Source of the DNA: Glaciecola nitratireducens FR1064
Lineage (GTDB): Bacteria > Pseudomonadota > Gammaproteobacteria > Enterobacterales > Alteromonadaceae
Assembly: GCF_000226565.1 (NCBI RefSeq)
Contig: NC_016041.1
Location: 1,736,001 to 1,800,000 of the forward strand
Length of the DNA: 64,000 bases
Direction: 5' to 3'
The notes under the pieces are model-generated. The model was not told where the DNA came from and made no database searches. It saw nothing but the letters and a program-made list of their open reading frames with translations. Shown piece by piece: positions 44,703-55,413 of the stretch (position 1 is the stretch's first letter; every line of letters begins with the position of its first letter). The position numbers were made by a program, and so were the translations under genes.

Positions 44703-47700
44703 TTGTTGACTGAATTAACAGCTGTTGTAGATAACAAATTGACGAAAACTTTACCTCTACTCGCGCCTGAAAGTGCGCTGAACCAGAATGTTCGAGAATA
44801 TATTATCGAATTAGAAAGATCTGCATACGCAGGTGACATTGAGGTTAGTTATTCAAGTCGACTCGCTGTGGCAACAGACAACAGTATTTATCAGCAACTT
44901 CCGCAGGCAGTACTGCATCCAAAGTCAACCGAAGACCTCGGTATTATCGCTACAATTGCCAATGCGTGGCCCGAGGTTACCTTTAGTGCAAGAGGCGGGG
45001 GCACTGGCACCAACGGTCAGTCTCTCACTCCTGGTATTGTGGTAGACACCTCGCGGCACATGAATAAAATTCTTGAGCACAACATAGACGAGGGGTGGGT
45101 TAGAGTGCAATCAGGTGTCATAAAAGATGCCCTCAATGATTTTTTAAGACCGTTTGGCTACTTTTTCTCTCCCGATTTATCAACAAGTAATCGGGCGACA
45201 GTTGGAGGCATGATTAGCACCGATGCGTCAGGACAAGGTTCACTAGTATATGGTAAGACAAGCGATCATGTACTTGCATTAACCTCGGTGCTTGCGAATG
45301 GCGATGTTATTAATACTGAACCTATGGCCTTGAGTGATGCAAGGAGCCGTGCTGAAGTAAATGACAGTCTTGGCGTTATTCTTCAACAAATCTTGCAAAC
45401 TTGCGTGCAAAAGCGCGAGCAAATTATCGCAAAGTTTCCTCGTTTAAACCGTTTTCTGACGGGCTATGACTTAGAGCATGCATATAATGAAGACGAACAA
45501 CTTATAGATATAAGCAGATTAATTGCGGGCGCAGAAGGTTCATTGGCTTTTGTTTCAGAAGCAAAGCTAAATATCACTAAAATTCCAAAATATACAGCGC
45601 TAGTTAATGTTAAATATGACTTGTTTGAATCTGCGTTACGTCATGCACCTAGTATGATTGCCGCAAATGCGACATCTGTTGAAACGGTTGACAGTACTGT
45701 TTTAAATATGGCTCGCGCCGACATTATTTGGCACAGCGTTTCTGAATTAATTACCGACGTTGAGAATAAAACAATGCTTGGCCTTAATATGGTCGAGTAT
45801 AACAGTGACGATAAAGAAGAAATCGAAGCAAAAATAGCGATGCTTTCCAATCGACTGCAAACTGCAGCCGAGGAAGAAACCGACGGTGTCATAGGTTTTC
45901 AAGTGACTTATGATAGGACCGAAATTAATAAAATATACGCGATGCGGAAAAAATCAGTCGGTTTGCTAGGAAAAGTCAAAGGCATTAAAAAGCCGATAGC
46001 ATTCGCAGAAGATACAGCGGTTCCGCCTGAAAACTTGGCCGATTTTATTATGGAGTTCAGAGATCTACTGGATAGCCATGGCCTAAAGTACGGTATGTTC
46101 GGCCATGTTGATGCCGGCGTCTTGCATGTACGTCCAGCCTTAGACCTTTGTGATATTGAACAAGAAAAACTAGTAAATCAGATTTCTGATCAGGTTGTGG
46201 CATTAGTCGCTAAATACGGCGGCCTTATGTGGGGTGAGCACGGCAAAGGGTATCGGAGCGAGTATGCTCCTGAGTTTTTTGGTGAAGAACTTTACGCAGA
46301 GTTGCGCAAGGTCAAGTCTGCCTTTGATCCTTTAAACAAAATGAATCCAGGCAAAATTTGTACGCCATTTGATTCATCAGCCATTATGGTAAAGGTTGCA
46401 GATACCAAAAGAGCAACGTTTGACCGCACAATCCCAATTGCATTTAAGAACGAATTTGAACCGGCTATGAGCTGCAACGGGAATGGATTGTGTTTCAATT
46501 ATGATGTTACCTCGCCCATGTGCCCGTCGAGTAAAATCACACACGACCGAAGGCATAGTCCAAAAGGCAGGGCTGGTCTGATCCGCGAATGGTTGCGATT
46601 ACTGAGCAAGGAAGATGTGGATACGTCTTCTCTCAGCTATCATCAATTCAAAAGCAATTGGTTACAAAAGCTAGGTAATGCAAAAACCAAAAAAGACGAT
46701 TTTTCACAAGAGGTTTTTGAGTCAATGAATGGTTGCTTGGCCTGTAAGTCTTGCTCGAGCCAATGCCCTGTAGGAGTCGATGTCCCCGATTTTAGAGCAA
46801 AGTTTTTGTCAATCTACTATCAGCGTTATTCGAGACCGTTAAAAGATTACTTTGTAGCGAATGTTGAAATCTTATCGCCTGCTATGGCCAAATTTCCGCG
46901 CTTTTTTAACTTTTTCCTTGATTCAGCAATTGTTAAAGCGGGCATTAAAAAAGTGATCGGATACGTCGATGCGCCGCTGTTATCTTATCCAACGCTAGCG
47001 AGCAGAGTTAGCAGTATCGAATGCACGCATGACATTGCAGCACTGCAGAGGCTTAGCGAGGCTGACAGGGCGAACTATGTTGTTATCGTTCAAGACCCTT
47101 TTACCAGCTTCTATGATGCGCAATGCGTTGAAAAAATGATAATTGTTGTAAAGAAGTTAGGTTACCAGCCCGTGTTGCTTCCGTTCTCTCCTAACGGCAA
47201 AGCACAGCATGTTAAAGGCTTTTTAGAGCGTTTTGAAAAGACGGCTCAGACAACATCTACGTTATTAAATAGAATTTCGGCGCTGAATATGACAATGATC
47301 GGCGCAGATGCGTCTCTAGTGCTGTGTTACCGCGATGAATACGCTAAAATATTAGGTAAGGCGCGAGGCCAGTTTTTAGTGAATACTCTTACTGAATGGT
47401 TATCTGAAGTGCCAAATGAGCGTATTACACCGTTGGTGAAAAGTATCAAAACGCAAGAGAGCACAGACGTGCTTGACGCGAAAACGACTTATAAATTGCT
47501 TGCACACTGCACTGAAAAAACCGCGTTGCCAAAAACAGAGTCACAGTGGAAGGACCTTTTCACTTTGTTTGGTTTAGAGCTTGATATTGTGCCAGTCGGT
47601 TGTTGCGGTATGGCAGGAACCTATGGGCATGAAGTTGAACAACTAGAAAACTCTAAAGGGATTTACGACTTGAGTTGGTCAAAACCAGTGCAGAATGCTG

Positions 47701-47825
47701 CAAAGAATAAAAATAAGATTTTAGCAACGGGCTATTCATGTCGTAGCCAAGTGAAACGGTTCGATAATGAAAGACCACAACACCCTATTGAAGCTATTTG
47801 CGATATTTTGATGGAGGTAAATTAG
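44703..47825 (+). CDS. ydiJ: FAD/Fe-S D-2-hydroxyacid dehydrogenase, YdiJ-like
   Basis: The 1040-residue product fuses a FAD-linked oxidase domain to a 4Fe-4S/CCG reductase-like domain, the YdiJ layout (E. coli YdiJ acts on D-2-hydroxyglutarate). It shows the FAD-binding SARGGGTGTNGQSLTPG (~residues 95-111), TVGGMISTDASGQGS, the flavin-domain HVDAGVLHVRP (~464-474), Fe-S Cys motifs in CLACKSCSSQCPVG (~678-691), and a C-terminal VGCCGMAGTYGHE. The start is TTG 44703 with a strong AAGGAGAG. The electron acceptor is probably a quinone or flavoprotein (family knowledge). Confidence 0.9.
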   Translation: MLTELTAVVDNKLTKTLPLLAPESALNQNVREYIIELERSAYAGDIEVSYSSRLAVATDNSIYQQLPQAVLHPKSTEDLGIIATIANAWPEVTFSARGGGTGTNGQSLTPGIVVDTSRHMNKILEHNIDEGWVRVQSGVIKDALNDFLRPFGYFFSPDLSTSNRATVGGMISTDASGQGSLVYGKTSDHVLALTSVLANGDVINTEPMALSDARSRAEVNDSLGVILQQILQTCVQKREQIIAKFPRLNRFLTGYDLEHAYNEDEQLIDISRLIAGAEGSLAFVSEAKLNITKIPKYTALVNVKYDLFESALRHAPSMIAANATSVETVDSTVLNMARADIIWHSVSELITDVENKTMLGLNMVEYNSDDKEEIEAKIAMLSNRLQTAAEEETDGVIGFQVTYDRTEINKIYAMRKKSVGLLGKVKGIKKPIAFAEDTAVPPENLADFIMEFRDLLDSHGLKYGMFGHVDAGVLHVRPALDLCDIEQEKLVNQISDQVVALVAKYGGLMWGEHGKGYRSEYAPEFFGEELYAELRKVKSAFDPLNKMNPGKICTPFDSSAIMVKVADTKRATFDRTIPIAFKNEFEPAMSCNGNGLCFNYDVTSPMCPSSKITHDRRHSPKGRAGLIREWLRLLSKEDVDTSSLSYHQFKSNWLQKLGNAKTKKDDFSQEVFESMNGCLACKSCSSQCPVGVDVPDFRAKFLSIYYQRYSRPLKDYFVANVEILSPAMAKFPRFFNFFLDSAIVKAGIKKVIGYVDAPLLSYPTLASRVSSIECTHDIAALQRLSEADRANYVVIVQDPFTSFYDAQCVEKMIIVVKKLGYQPVLLPFSPNGKAQHVKGFLERFEKTAQTTSTLLNRISALNMTMIGADASLVLCYRDEYAKILGKARGQFLVNTLTEWLSEVPNERITPLVKSIKTQESTDVLDAKTTYKLLAHCTEKTALPKTESQWKDLFTLFGLELDIVPVGCCGMAGTYGHEVEQLENSKGIYDLSWSKPVQNAAKNKNKILATGYSCRSQVKRFDNERPQHPIEAICDILMEVN

Positions 47826-47883
47826 CGGAGAATGTTTAATAACACGGGAAGTCAAGCAAGTTAACTTCCCGCATTATCAAATA

Positions 47884-48168
47884 TTATTCTTCAGATTCAA
47901 GCGCGGTCGCTGAACGAATGTCACTGCTACGGGCGAAGAAGCGTGGTTTTGGCATATAAGGTTTTTGAGCCAAAAGGATTTTTACACCGTCTTCGAAATC
48001 AGCTTTATCTATCACTAAGCTGTCGTGGCTGAATGATTCTTTGATAAGCTGCATAGTAATAGCTTTATCGGTAACTAGATCCGTTGTCGCATTTGTTGTT
48101 GCATTTACTGTCCCTGTAAATACGGTGAGTGCCAATATAAATAATATTGATTTGTTCATGAGTTTCAT
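47884..48168 (-). CDS. Small exported protein, unknown function
   Basis: The product is 94 residues with a signal peptide (MNKSILFILALTVFTGTVNA; start ATG 48168, or ATG 48159 three codons later) followed by a Thr/Asn-rich stretch and a short soluble domain. No family is recognised. Convergent with ydiJ and divergent from gcvA. Confidence 0.7.
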   Translation of the reverse strand: MKLMNKSILFILALTVFTGTVNATTNATTDLVTDKAITMQLIKESFSHDSLVIDKADFEDGVKILLAQKPYMPKPRFFARSSDIRSATALESEE

Positions 48169-48387
48169 TTCTTTGCCTTAATTTTATTTGTGACTTATTG
48201 GTTGTTTCTGTTATTAAATTATTAACAGGTTGTAAAAACTTTATTCCTTTAAATTACAACGTGTTATTTATAATTTCAGGTCGTCATATTAGGCTAATAA
48301 ATGCAAATAATATAATGATAAAAACTTTGCTTATTAATTAGAAAAACTAATGTATAATTACTGTAATTAAATGAGCGGAAATTATCG

Positions 48388-49284
48388 ATGGCAAAAAGAT
48401 TACCACCACTAAACGCCCTGAAAGCCTTTGAAACTGCAGCAAGGCATTTGAGTTTTACTAAGGCGGCAGACGAACTCTTTGTCACTCAAGCAGCCGTAAG
48501 CCATCAAATTAAATCATTAGAAAGCTATTTGTCGACAAAGCTATTTCTACGACGCAATCGAAAATTGCTGTTAACGGAGGAAGGCCAGTCATATTTCATG
48601 GAACTCAGGGATATATTTTCAAACTTGCAGGACGCAACGGAGCGATTGCTTGCTTTAGGCTCTAAAGGAGCGATTACAGTTGCTGCACCTCCGAGCTTTG
48701 CTAGTCAATGGCTCGTTTCTAAGATTAGTCAGTTTTCTATTAGTCACCCTGACATTGATGTTCGTATAAAAGCGGTCGACCTTGATGATGGCTTTTTGGA
48801 TGAAACAGTTGATGTTGCCATTTATTATGGAAAAGGAAACTGGCCAAGAGTTGCAGCGGTTAAGCTGCATACAGAATATTTGACGCCCATGTGCTCACCT
48901 TTATTGTTTCAACAAGCTAAACCGCTTGATAGCCTCAGCGACTTAAAAAAACATGTGTTATTGCACGACAGTTCAAGATCGGCGTGGAAAAATTGGCTGA
49001 AGCATTTTGGCGTTAAACAAGTTAACGTGAACCAAGGTCCTATGTTCAGTCACACAATGTTGGTTTTGCAAGCTGCGGCGCTTGGGCAGGGCATTGCATT
49101 GTCTAACACTCTTTTGGCTAAACCTGAGATTGATTCTGGTCGACTTATTTGCCCCTTTGAGGAGAGTATAGAAAGCAAAGATGCTTTTTATTTAGTTTGC
49201 CATCCAGGACAGGCAGAAGTCAGTAAGATACAAGTATTTACCGACTGGATGCTAGAGCAAGTAGAAGATGAACAAGGGCACTAA
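48388..49284 (+). CDS. gcvA: LysR-family regulator, GcvA-like
   Basis: GcvA activates the glycine-cleavage operon in enterics. The 298-residue product has the N-terminal winged HTH (LSFTKAADELFVTQAAVSHQIKSLE, residues ~20-44) and a GcvA-type co-inducer domain with PPSFASQWLV (~95-104). The order gcvA-ygdD-rlmM is the same as in E. coli, which supports the name. The upstream region (48169-48387) is AT-rich and shared with the divergent exported-protein gene. Confidence 0.88.
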   Translation: MAKRLPPLNALKAFETAARHLSFTKAADELFVTQAAVSHQIKSLESYLSTKLFLRRNRKLLLTEEGQSYFMELRDIFSNLQDATERLLALGSKGAITVAAPPSFASQWLVSKISQFSISHPDIDVRIKAVDLDDGFLDETVDVAIYYGKGNWPRVAAVKLHTEYLTPMCSPLLFQQAKPLDSLSDLKKHVLLHDSSRSAWKNWLKHFGVKQVNVNQGPMFSHTMLVLQAAALGQGIALSNTLLAKPEIDSGRLICPFEESIESKDAFYLVCHPGQAEVSKIQVFTDWMLEQVEDEQGH

Positions 49285-49376
49285 CGCAGTTTAGCCTTAT
49301 GACCTGGTTTTCAAATGGGTATTAAAGTGAGTATCAAAGAATGAACGAAGAAAAGCAGCCAATTGGCTTATTAACA

Positions 49377-49757
49377 ATGACGAAAGAAACTAAGGTAGGT
49401 GTTTTTTTTGGCGCGTTCTACCTGGGTTTAGGAATTATGCTAGGTGCATTTGCAGCACATGGCCTAAAAGACACATTGAGTGTATATCAGATGGGTATTT
49501 TGCAAACGGGAGTAAAGTATCAACTCATTCACGGTGTTGCGCTGCTGATACTCGGGTTGTTTTGTTCTTTATATCAGCAAAGATTATTTTATATTGCGCT
49601 AATTTGCATAGCCGTTGGAGTAGGCTTGTTCTCATTTTCACTATATGCAATTGCGCTCCTCGGAATTTCCTTTTTAGGGATCATCACACCGATTGGTGGT
49701 GTTTTTATGATATTGGGTTGGTTTATCACGATGTACGCCGTCTTTAGGAATAAATAG
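49377..49757 (+). CDS. ygdD: DUF423 membrane protein (YgdD-like)
   Basis: The 126-residue product has four hydrophobic segments and the DUF423 opening GAFYLGLGIMLGAFAAHGL. ATG 49377 gives a family-like length; ATG 49341 would add 12 hydrophilic residues and has a weak upstream AAAGA. It sits between gcvA and rlmM, one base before the rlmM start, so both are co-translated. The function is unknown. Confidence 0.85.
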   Translation: MTKETKVGVFFGAFYLGLGIMLGAFAAHGLKDTLSVYQMGILQTGVKYQLIHGVALLILGLFCSLYQQRLFYIALICIAVGVGLFSFSLYAIALLGISFLGIITPIGGVFMILGWFITMYAVFRNK

Positions 49758-49758
49758 T

Positions 49759-50937
49759 ATGATCTCTAACAGTTTTAATCAGGAGACTAGTAACAAGGAC
49801 TCTGTTTGCCAAGGCTCTTCATCCAAACGCATTGCGCTCGAAAGTAAATCTATGCTTTTCTATTGTCGTGAAGGCTATGAAGCTGATCTTGCGGCGGAGC
49901 TTGAACAAGTTTCGGCCAATCAACACCTTTATGGCTACAGTAAATTTGTGCCACACAATGCTATGGTGCAATTCCACTTTTACGAATCACTGAGCACGAA
50001 GCAGCAATTTGAGAGCTTTGCCTTGGATGATTGTATTTTTGCGAGGCAGCGTTTATGCGTTATTGGTAGCGTTGAATTGACTGACGCCGCAGACCGCATA
50101 AGTTCTATAGTCGATTACCTAAAAAACAATACAGAACTCAGTCAGCATAGCTTAGGAGACATTTTCGCTGAGCATGCTGATCATGAGAAAGGCAAAGAGG
50201 TGGCGAAATTTTGCAAGAAGTTCACTGTGCCACTTCGCCAAGCCCTTAGAAAGGAAGGGTGGTTAAGCAGTAAACCAAACTCGGGCTTGCCGTTTATACA
50301 CTTTGTTTTTTCGGACAGTAGCGAGTGCACGATTGCATTTTCATATCCCAAAAACCGTCACTCACAACCCTTGGGAATTTCTCGATTAAAGTTCCCTAAC
50401 GATGCACCAAGTCGTTCAACTCTGAAACTCGAAGAAGCTATTCAATTATTTATGAGTCCAGCTCAGCAAAGTTTGTGTTTGCAAAAGGGGATGACTGCAG
50501 TGGATCTGGGGGCATGTCCTGGCGGATGGACATATCAACTTGTTTCCAGAGGTATTCATGTGGAAGCTGTCGATAACGGTGCTATGGCTGAAACATTAAT
50601 GGCAACAGGGTTAGTTAGCTATCAAGCTGCTGATGGTTTTAAATATCAGCCTGTAGACGGTCATGTTGACTGGCTAGTGTGCGATATGATTGAAAAACCG
50701 GAGCGTGTTGCCGAACTAATGACTCATTGGTTGTGTGATCGTAAAGCCACTAGCACGATTTTTAATTTGAAATTACCAATGAAGCAACGATTTCAGATAG
50801 TGGCTGGTTTAATAGCAAATATTACAAACACATTAAATGAACGTCAGATAAAACATCAACTGCGTGCAAAGCATCTCTATCATGACAGAGATGAAATTAC
50901 CGTAATGATACTTACAGGCGCCCATTTACTTGAGTAG
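49759..50937 (+). CDS. rlmM: 23S rRNA C2498 2'-O-methyltransferase
   Basis: RlmM methylates C2498 of 23S rRNA using SAM. The 392-residue product has an N-terminal THUMP-like RNA-binding region and a C-terminal Rossmann methyltransferase domain with motif I DLGACPGGWTYQL (~residues 249-261) and the conserved CDMIEKP (~310-316). The first ~30 residues before FYCREGYEADL are longer and more hydrophilic than usual, so an internal start (for example the ATG at residue 31) is possible. It follows ygdD by one base. Confidence 0.93.
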   Translation: MISNSFNQETSNKDSVCQGSSSKRIALESKSMLFYCREGYEADLAAELEQVSANQHLYGYSKFVPHNAMVQFHFYESLSTKQQFESFALDDCIFARQRLCVIGSVELTDAADRISSIVDYLKNNTELSQHSLGDIFAEHADHEKGKEVAKFCKKFTVPLRQALRKEGWLSSKPNSGLPFIHFVFSDSSECTIAFSYPKNRHSQPLGISRLKFPNDAPSRSTLKLEEAIQLFMSPAQQSLCLQKGMTAVDLGACPGGWTYQLVSRGIHVEAVDNGAMAETLMATGLVSYQAADGFKYQPVDGHVDWLVCDMIEKPERVAELMTHWLCDRKATSTIFNLKLPMKQRFQIVAGLIANITNTLNERQIKHQLRAKHLYHDRDEITVMILTGAHLLE

Positions 50938-51093
50938 CGCATCAATTTAATACAGCCGTTTGTAAGCTGAATCTAGGTTTTATTGCGTTACTTTCTTCTA
51001 ATATGTGCCGAATAGTTGCCTCTTATTTATGCGTTCGCTGAATTCTTTTTAAAGAATATGGTGAAAAGAGTGTAAATTGTTTGCAATTATCTA

Positions 51094-51099
51094 TATAAT
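51094..51099 (+). promoter_or_regulatory. -10 element of the second EF-G gene
   Basis: TATAAT lies 35 bases before the fusA start. The upstream TGTAAA (51071-51076) is a poor -35 at 17-base spacing, so the promoter call is moderate. Confidence 0.4.
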
Positions 51100-51134
51100 T
51101 CGGCACGATTTTTTAGAACCTATAAAGTGGAAAC

Positions 51135-53222
51135 ATGTCTGATTTAGCACATTACAGAAACATAGGTATTTTTGCTCACGTTGACGCGGGCAAAACGACC
51201 ACAACAGAACGAATTTTGAAACTTACCGGTAAAATCCATAAAACCGGTGAAGTTCACGATGGTGAATCAACCACGGACTTCATGGAACAAGAAGCAGAGC
51301 GCGGTATTACTATTCAGTCTGCTGCGACTACGTGTTTCTGGAAAGACCACCGCATGAACATTATCGATACTCCTGGACACGTTGACTTCACAGTTGAAGT
51401 TTACCGTTCATTGAAAGTACTCGATGGTGGTGTGGGCGTTTTCTGTGGATCAGGTGGTGTTGAGCCACAATCTGAAACAAACTGGCGCTATGCGAATGAC
51501 TCAGAAGTTGCGCGTATAATCTTCGTCAATAAGTTAGACCGTATGGGTGCTGATTTTTACCGCGTAGTTAAGCAAGTTAAACACGTATTGGGTGCAAACC
51601 CACTTGTTATGACCTTGCCTATCGGTATCGAAGATGACTTCGTGGGTATCGTAGATGTACTTGAGAAAAAGTCTTACATCTGGGATGACACTGGTCTTCC
51701 AGAGAATTTCGTCATTGGCGAAGTTCCTGCCGATATGGTTGATAAAGTAAACGAATACCATGAAATGCTTGTTGAAACTGCGTTAGAGCAGGACGATGAG
51801 TTGTTGATGGCGTACATGGAAGGTGAGACTCCTTCTATCGCTGACGTTAAGCGCTGTATCCGTACTGGTACTCGTAAACTTGATTTCTTCCCAACTTACT
51901 GCGGTTCTGCATTTAAGAACAAAGGTGTTCAAAACATCCTAGACGCAGTTGTTGATTATTTGCCAGCACCTGCTGAAGTTGATCCACAAGATTTGACTGA
52001 TGAATATGGTGAGCCAAACGGCGAAAAAGCGATTGTTTCTGCTTCAGAACCTTTCCGCGCTCTAGCATTTAAAATAATGGATGACCGTTTTGGTGCACTT
52101 ACCTTTATCCGTATCTACTCTGGTACGTTGAAGAAAGGCGATAGCATCCTTAACTCATTCACTGGAAAGTCAGAACGTGTTGGCCGCATGGTTGAAATGC
52201 ACGCGAATGACCGTACTGAAATCAGCTCTGCGCAAGCAGGTGATATCATTGCGATAGTAGGTATGAAGAATGTGCAAACTGGTCACACACTTTGTGATCC
52301 GAAGCATCCTTGTACATTAGAGCCAATGGTCTTCCCAGATCCAGTTATCTCTATTGCCGTAGCTCCTGCGGACAAGGGTTCAACTGAGAAGATGGGTATT
52401 GCTATCGGTAAAATGGTTGCAGAAGATCCTACTTTCCAAGTTGAAACTGATGAAGATTCTGGCGAAACCATCCTACGCGGAATGGGCGAACTTCACTTAG
52501 ACATTAAAGTTGATATCCTTAAGCGTACTTACGGTGTTGACTTGACTGTTGGTAAGCCTCAAGTTGCTTATCGTGAGACGATCACTAAAGAAGTTGACGA
52601 TTCGTACACGCACAAGAAACAGTCTGGTGGTTCTGGTCAGTTTGGTAAAATCGACTATAAAATCCGTCCTGGTGAGCCAAATTCAGGCTTCACATTTGTG
52701 TCTAAAGTTGTAGGTGGTAACGTTCCTAAGGAATTCTTCCCAGCTATCGAGAAAGGCTTTAAGGGCATGATGGGCGAAGGCGTGATGGCTGGCTTCCCAG
52801 TACTAGACGTTGAAGTTGAGTTATATGATGGTGGCTTCCACGCCGTGGATTCATCTGCTATTGCATTTGAAATCGCAGCTAAAGGCGCTTTCCGTCAATC
52901 AATCCCGAAAGCGGGTCCTCAGCTAATTGAACCAATCATGAAAGTTGACGTTTATACGCCAGACGATCATGTTGGTGATGTTATTGGTGACTTAAACCGT
53001 CGTCGTGGCATGATTAAAGATCAAGAAGCAGGTGTAACTGGTGTTCGTATTAAAGCGGACGTACCACTTTCAGAAATGTTTGGTTACATCGGTTCACTTC
53101 GCACAATGACTTCAGGTCGTGGTCAGTTCTCTATGGAGTTCTCACACTACAACCCTTGTCCAGCAAACGTTGCTGAGTCAGTTATTGAAGAAGTTAAAGC
53201 AAGAAAAGCAGCTAAGAAATAA
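51135..53222 (+). CDS. fusA2: Elongation factor G, second copy type
   Basis: EF-G is the translocation GTPase; some duplicates act mainly in ribosome recycling. The 695-residue product has G1 AHVDAGKTT (residues 15-23), G2 with [11 protein letters not shown]3 DTPGH, G4 NKLD, and domains II-V ending in [14 protein letters not shown]. It is not next to rpsL/rpsG/tufA, so it is not the str-operon copy; many gammaproteobacteria carry this second, divergent EF-G. GTGGA precedes ATG 51135. A strong terminator follows. Confidence 0.9.
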   Translation: MSDLAHYRNIGIFAHVDAGKTTTTERILKLTGKIHKTGEVHDGESTTDFMEQEAERGITIQSAATTCFWKDHRMNIIDTPGHVDFTVEVYRSLKVLDGGVGVFCGSGGVEPQSETNWRYANDSEVARIIFVNKLDRMGADFYRVVKQVKHVLGANPLVMTLPIGIEDDFVGIVDVLEKKSYIWDDTGLPENFVIGEVPADMVDKVNEYHEMLVETALEQDDELLMAYMEGETPSIADVKRCIRTGTRKLDFFPTYCGSAFKNKGVQNILDAVVDYLPAPAEVDPQDLTDEYGEPNGEKAIVSASEPFRALAFKIMDDRFGALTFIRIYSGTLKKGDSILNSFTGKSERVGRMVEMHANDRTEISSAQAGDIIAIVGMKNVQTGHTLCDPKHPCTLEPMVFPDPVISIAVAPADKGSTEKMGIAIGKMVAEDPTFQVETDEDSGETILRGMGELHLDIKVDILKRTYGVDLTVGKPQVAYRETITKEVDDSYTHKKQSGGSGQFGKIDYKIRPGEPNSGFTFVSKVVGGNVPKEFFPAIEKGFKGMMGEGVMAGFPVLDVEVELYDGGFHAVDSSAIAFEIAAKGAFRQSIPKAGPQLIEPIMKVDVYTPDDHVGDVIGDLNRRRGMIKDQEAGVTGVRIKADVPLSEMFGYIGSLRTMTSGRGQFSMEFSHYNPCPANVAESVIEEVKARKAAKK

Positions 53223-53249
53223 CTATTTGTTAGCTAACAAGTAATGCAA

Positions 53250-53277
53250 AAAACCCAGCCTTCGCTGGGTTTTTTTA
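53250..53277 (+). terminator. fusA2 terminator
   Basis: AACCCAGC/GCTGGGTT with a short CTTC-type loop and seven T lies 27 bases after the stop. Confidence 0.9.
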
Positions 53278-53408
53278 TGGCTGTTATAAAGCTAATCTAA
53301 GAAGCGCTGAATTTATACTAGCTTATTTTCGCAGTGCGAAAACTAAATTATTATTAAGGAGCCAAAGCAAGCTTTGTATTTGAATATAGTCGGTGGCTTA
53401 CGAGTTAT

Positions 53409-55412
53409 TTATTTTTCTGCAAATTGTGTTTGTATTGTCATTACATGTTTATGCAGACGAACTTTAAGGTAATCGAAGGGCGTTTTTTGTTCAACACTTG
53501 CATATTTCCATTCATAATATTCTTTGACTATATAAGCAAGTGCATTGGCCGCTTGCGCGCTTAATTGCGGTTGAATTCGCTGATTAAATTGTTGCAGGGT
53601 TTCATAGTCGGCGCGGTGCATTTCCTGTTTTTCGAATATTAGAAATAGCTTGTTTACCCATTTTATTTCGTTGGAAACCTTTGCTTTTCGTTTAGGCAAA
53701 AACAGCAAGCCGATAAATATTCCAATGATGACGAAGCTTCCTATGAGGGCATAACTAAAACTTTCGGCCTTCATATTGCCAAAGATCTTTTTTAACAATG
53801 ACTTTTGGCTATCTTGGTTGTAACTCAATATTGATTGATCCCAAGTATGATCAATTTTCGCCATCAGCAAGCGCAATTGATTAAATACTGCATATTCCTT
53901 CAAGTTCGTTAGAGAGTAGGGAGACTGCTCTCTAAATTCTTGTCTATTTTCAATTGAGCTGAGCAGGCCTGATAAAACACGGTTTGGTGCAACAATCGCT
54001 GTCGGATCAATTCGAACCCAGCCTTTGTCATTATGCCAAGCTTCGACCCACGCATGAGCATCATATTGATGTACGCTAATGACGTTGCCAGACTGAACTT
54101 CTCCACCTTGGTATCCAGTGACTATTCGTGCCGGTACATTGGCCAAACGCAGCATGTAGGTAAGTGCAGATGCATAGTGCGAACAAAATCCGGCTTTATT
54201 TTCAAACAAAAATTCATCAATAGGTGCCGCCTGCATTAAGGGCGGTGATAAGGTGTAGCGAAATTCATCACCTGAGAACACTGCGCTTAATTTATTCACT
54301 ATTTCTGTGGTGGTCATTGATTGGTTTATGCTTTTCTTCACAAACTCAACAGTTTCCGGATTACCCGTGGAGGGCTTTTGCAAATATTGAGACAGGTCTT
54401 CATAACCGTTATAAATGTTTAGAGGTTGTTCCACAAAAGATTTCAGTGCGTATAACCCCTGCGTATGCAATGGTGAACTGCCAGTCAGCTGAAATTGATG
54501 GTTGGTTGAAATTGTTTGCGTAGCAAGTCCTTGAATGACAATAGGTATATCTAACGAATATAGCCATTGAGTTGATGTTGGTTGTGCTATTACTACATAG
54601 TCCAATGACTCTCCGCGAAATTCTAAAGTTTTCGGCCCCTCAAATTGTTTGTTAATTTTTGAAATTGACCAAGTTTTTCCATCGAAATCATCTAAAACAA
54701 TTGCTCGCCAATAACGTTCTCGCGCAGTAGGTATGCGACCACTAAATTCAGCTCTAAAAACCAGTTCGTCAGATTTTGCCAAGCTTGCAATATCACCCGG
54801 CGTCATTTTTTCTGACAAACCTGTTTTACTCGATTGATTGACCGGCATCTGCCATAGCGGAGATAACTTGGGAGTAACAAAAAACAAGAGGCCTGCGATT
54901 GGTACTGCCTGCAATAAAAGAATAAGAGTATGCTTAGCGTATGTCCTGATCCCCGTTTCTTTAATTTTTATAGCGTGCAGGACACAAAAAATCAAAATCA
55001 CCAGAAATGCATAAAACAGGCTGTTTAATAAACTTTGGTGAAATATAAGCCCACACGCGACTAAAAATAATTGAATGGATGCAACCATTTGATAGTCACC
55101 AGTATGGTGTAAATTAATAATTTTTAAACAGCATGCAACCACAAGCAAATTAATCATGGTTTTTAGCAGACCGTAATCTGCCGCTAACCAGATCAAGATT
55201 GAGATACATAAGATAGCCAGTAAATTAAGAACTGAATTCTTCAGAGGCGTACTTTGTTTAACAGATTTGTAAAGACTGATGCAGAATGAACAGGCACACA
55301 ATACCAAAACCCAACCCATTAATGGTTCTAACAATGAGAATATGAGTGCTGTAAAGGTTGCTAGCGTGGTAAATGCGGCAATTTTTCGATTGTGGACTTT
55401 GATTTTTTGCAT
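53409..55412 (-). CDS. TgpA-like membrane transglutaminase
   Basis: The 667-residue inner-membrane protein has about six N-terminal TM segments, a periplasmic transglutaminase-like domain and one TM segment before a cytoplasmic C-terminal domain (DUF4129-like). The catalytic triad is visible: Cys in AGFCSHYASAL, His in AHAWVEAW, Asp in RIDPTA. TgpA of Pseudomonas aeruginosa is essential; the substrate is unknown. Start ATG 55412 lies directly after the stop of the DUF58 gene, so a longer frame reaching 55487 that overlaps DUF58 is rejected. Last gene of the moxR-DUF58-tgpA operon. Confidence 0.9.
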   Translation of the reverse strand: MQKIKVHNRKIAAFTTLATFTALIFSLLEPLMGWVLVLCACSFCISLYKSVKQSTPLKNSVLNLLAILCISILIWLAADYGLLKTMINLLVVACCLKIINLHHTGDYQMVASIQLFLVACGLIFHQSLLNSLFYAFLVILIFCVLHAIKIKETGIRTYAKHTLILLLQAVPIAGLLFFVTPKLSPLWQMPVNQSSKTGLSEKMTPGDIASLAKSDELVFRAEFSGRIPTARERYWRAIVLDDFDGKTWSISKINKQFEGPKTLEFRGESLDYVVIAQPTSTQWLYSLDIPIVIQGLATQTISTNHQFQLTGSSPLHTQGLYALKSFVEQPLNIYNGYEDLSQYLQKPSTGNPETVEFVKKSINQSMTTTEIVNKLSAVFSGDEFRYTLSPPLMQAAPIDEFLFENKAGFCSHYASALTYMLRLANVPARIVTGYQGGEVQSGNVISVHQYDAHAWVEAWHNDKGWVRIDPTAIVAPNRVLSGLLSSIENRQEFREQSPYSLTNLKEYAVFNQLRLLMAKIDHTWDQSILSYNQDSQKSLLKKIFGNMKAESFSYALIGSFVIIGIFIGLLFLPKRKAKVSNEIKWVNKLFLIFEKQEMHRADYETLQQFNQRIQPQLSAQAANALAYIVKEYYEWKYASVEQKTPFDYLKVRLHKHVMTIQTQFAEK

Positions 55413-55413
55413 A

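Noticed and set aside
53226-53240. Palindrome TTGTTAGCTAACAA after fusA2
   Set aside because: It lies just before a clear terminator, lacks a T-run and has no second copy, so no function is assigned.
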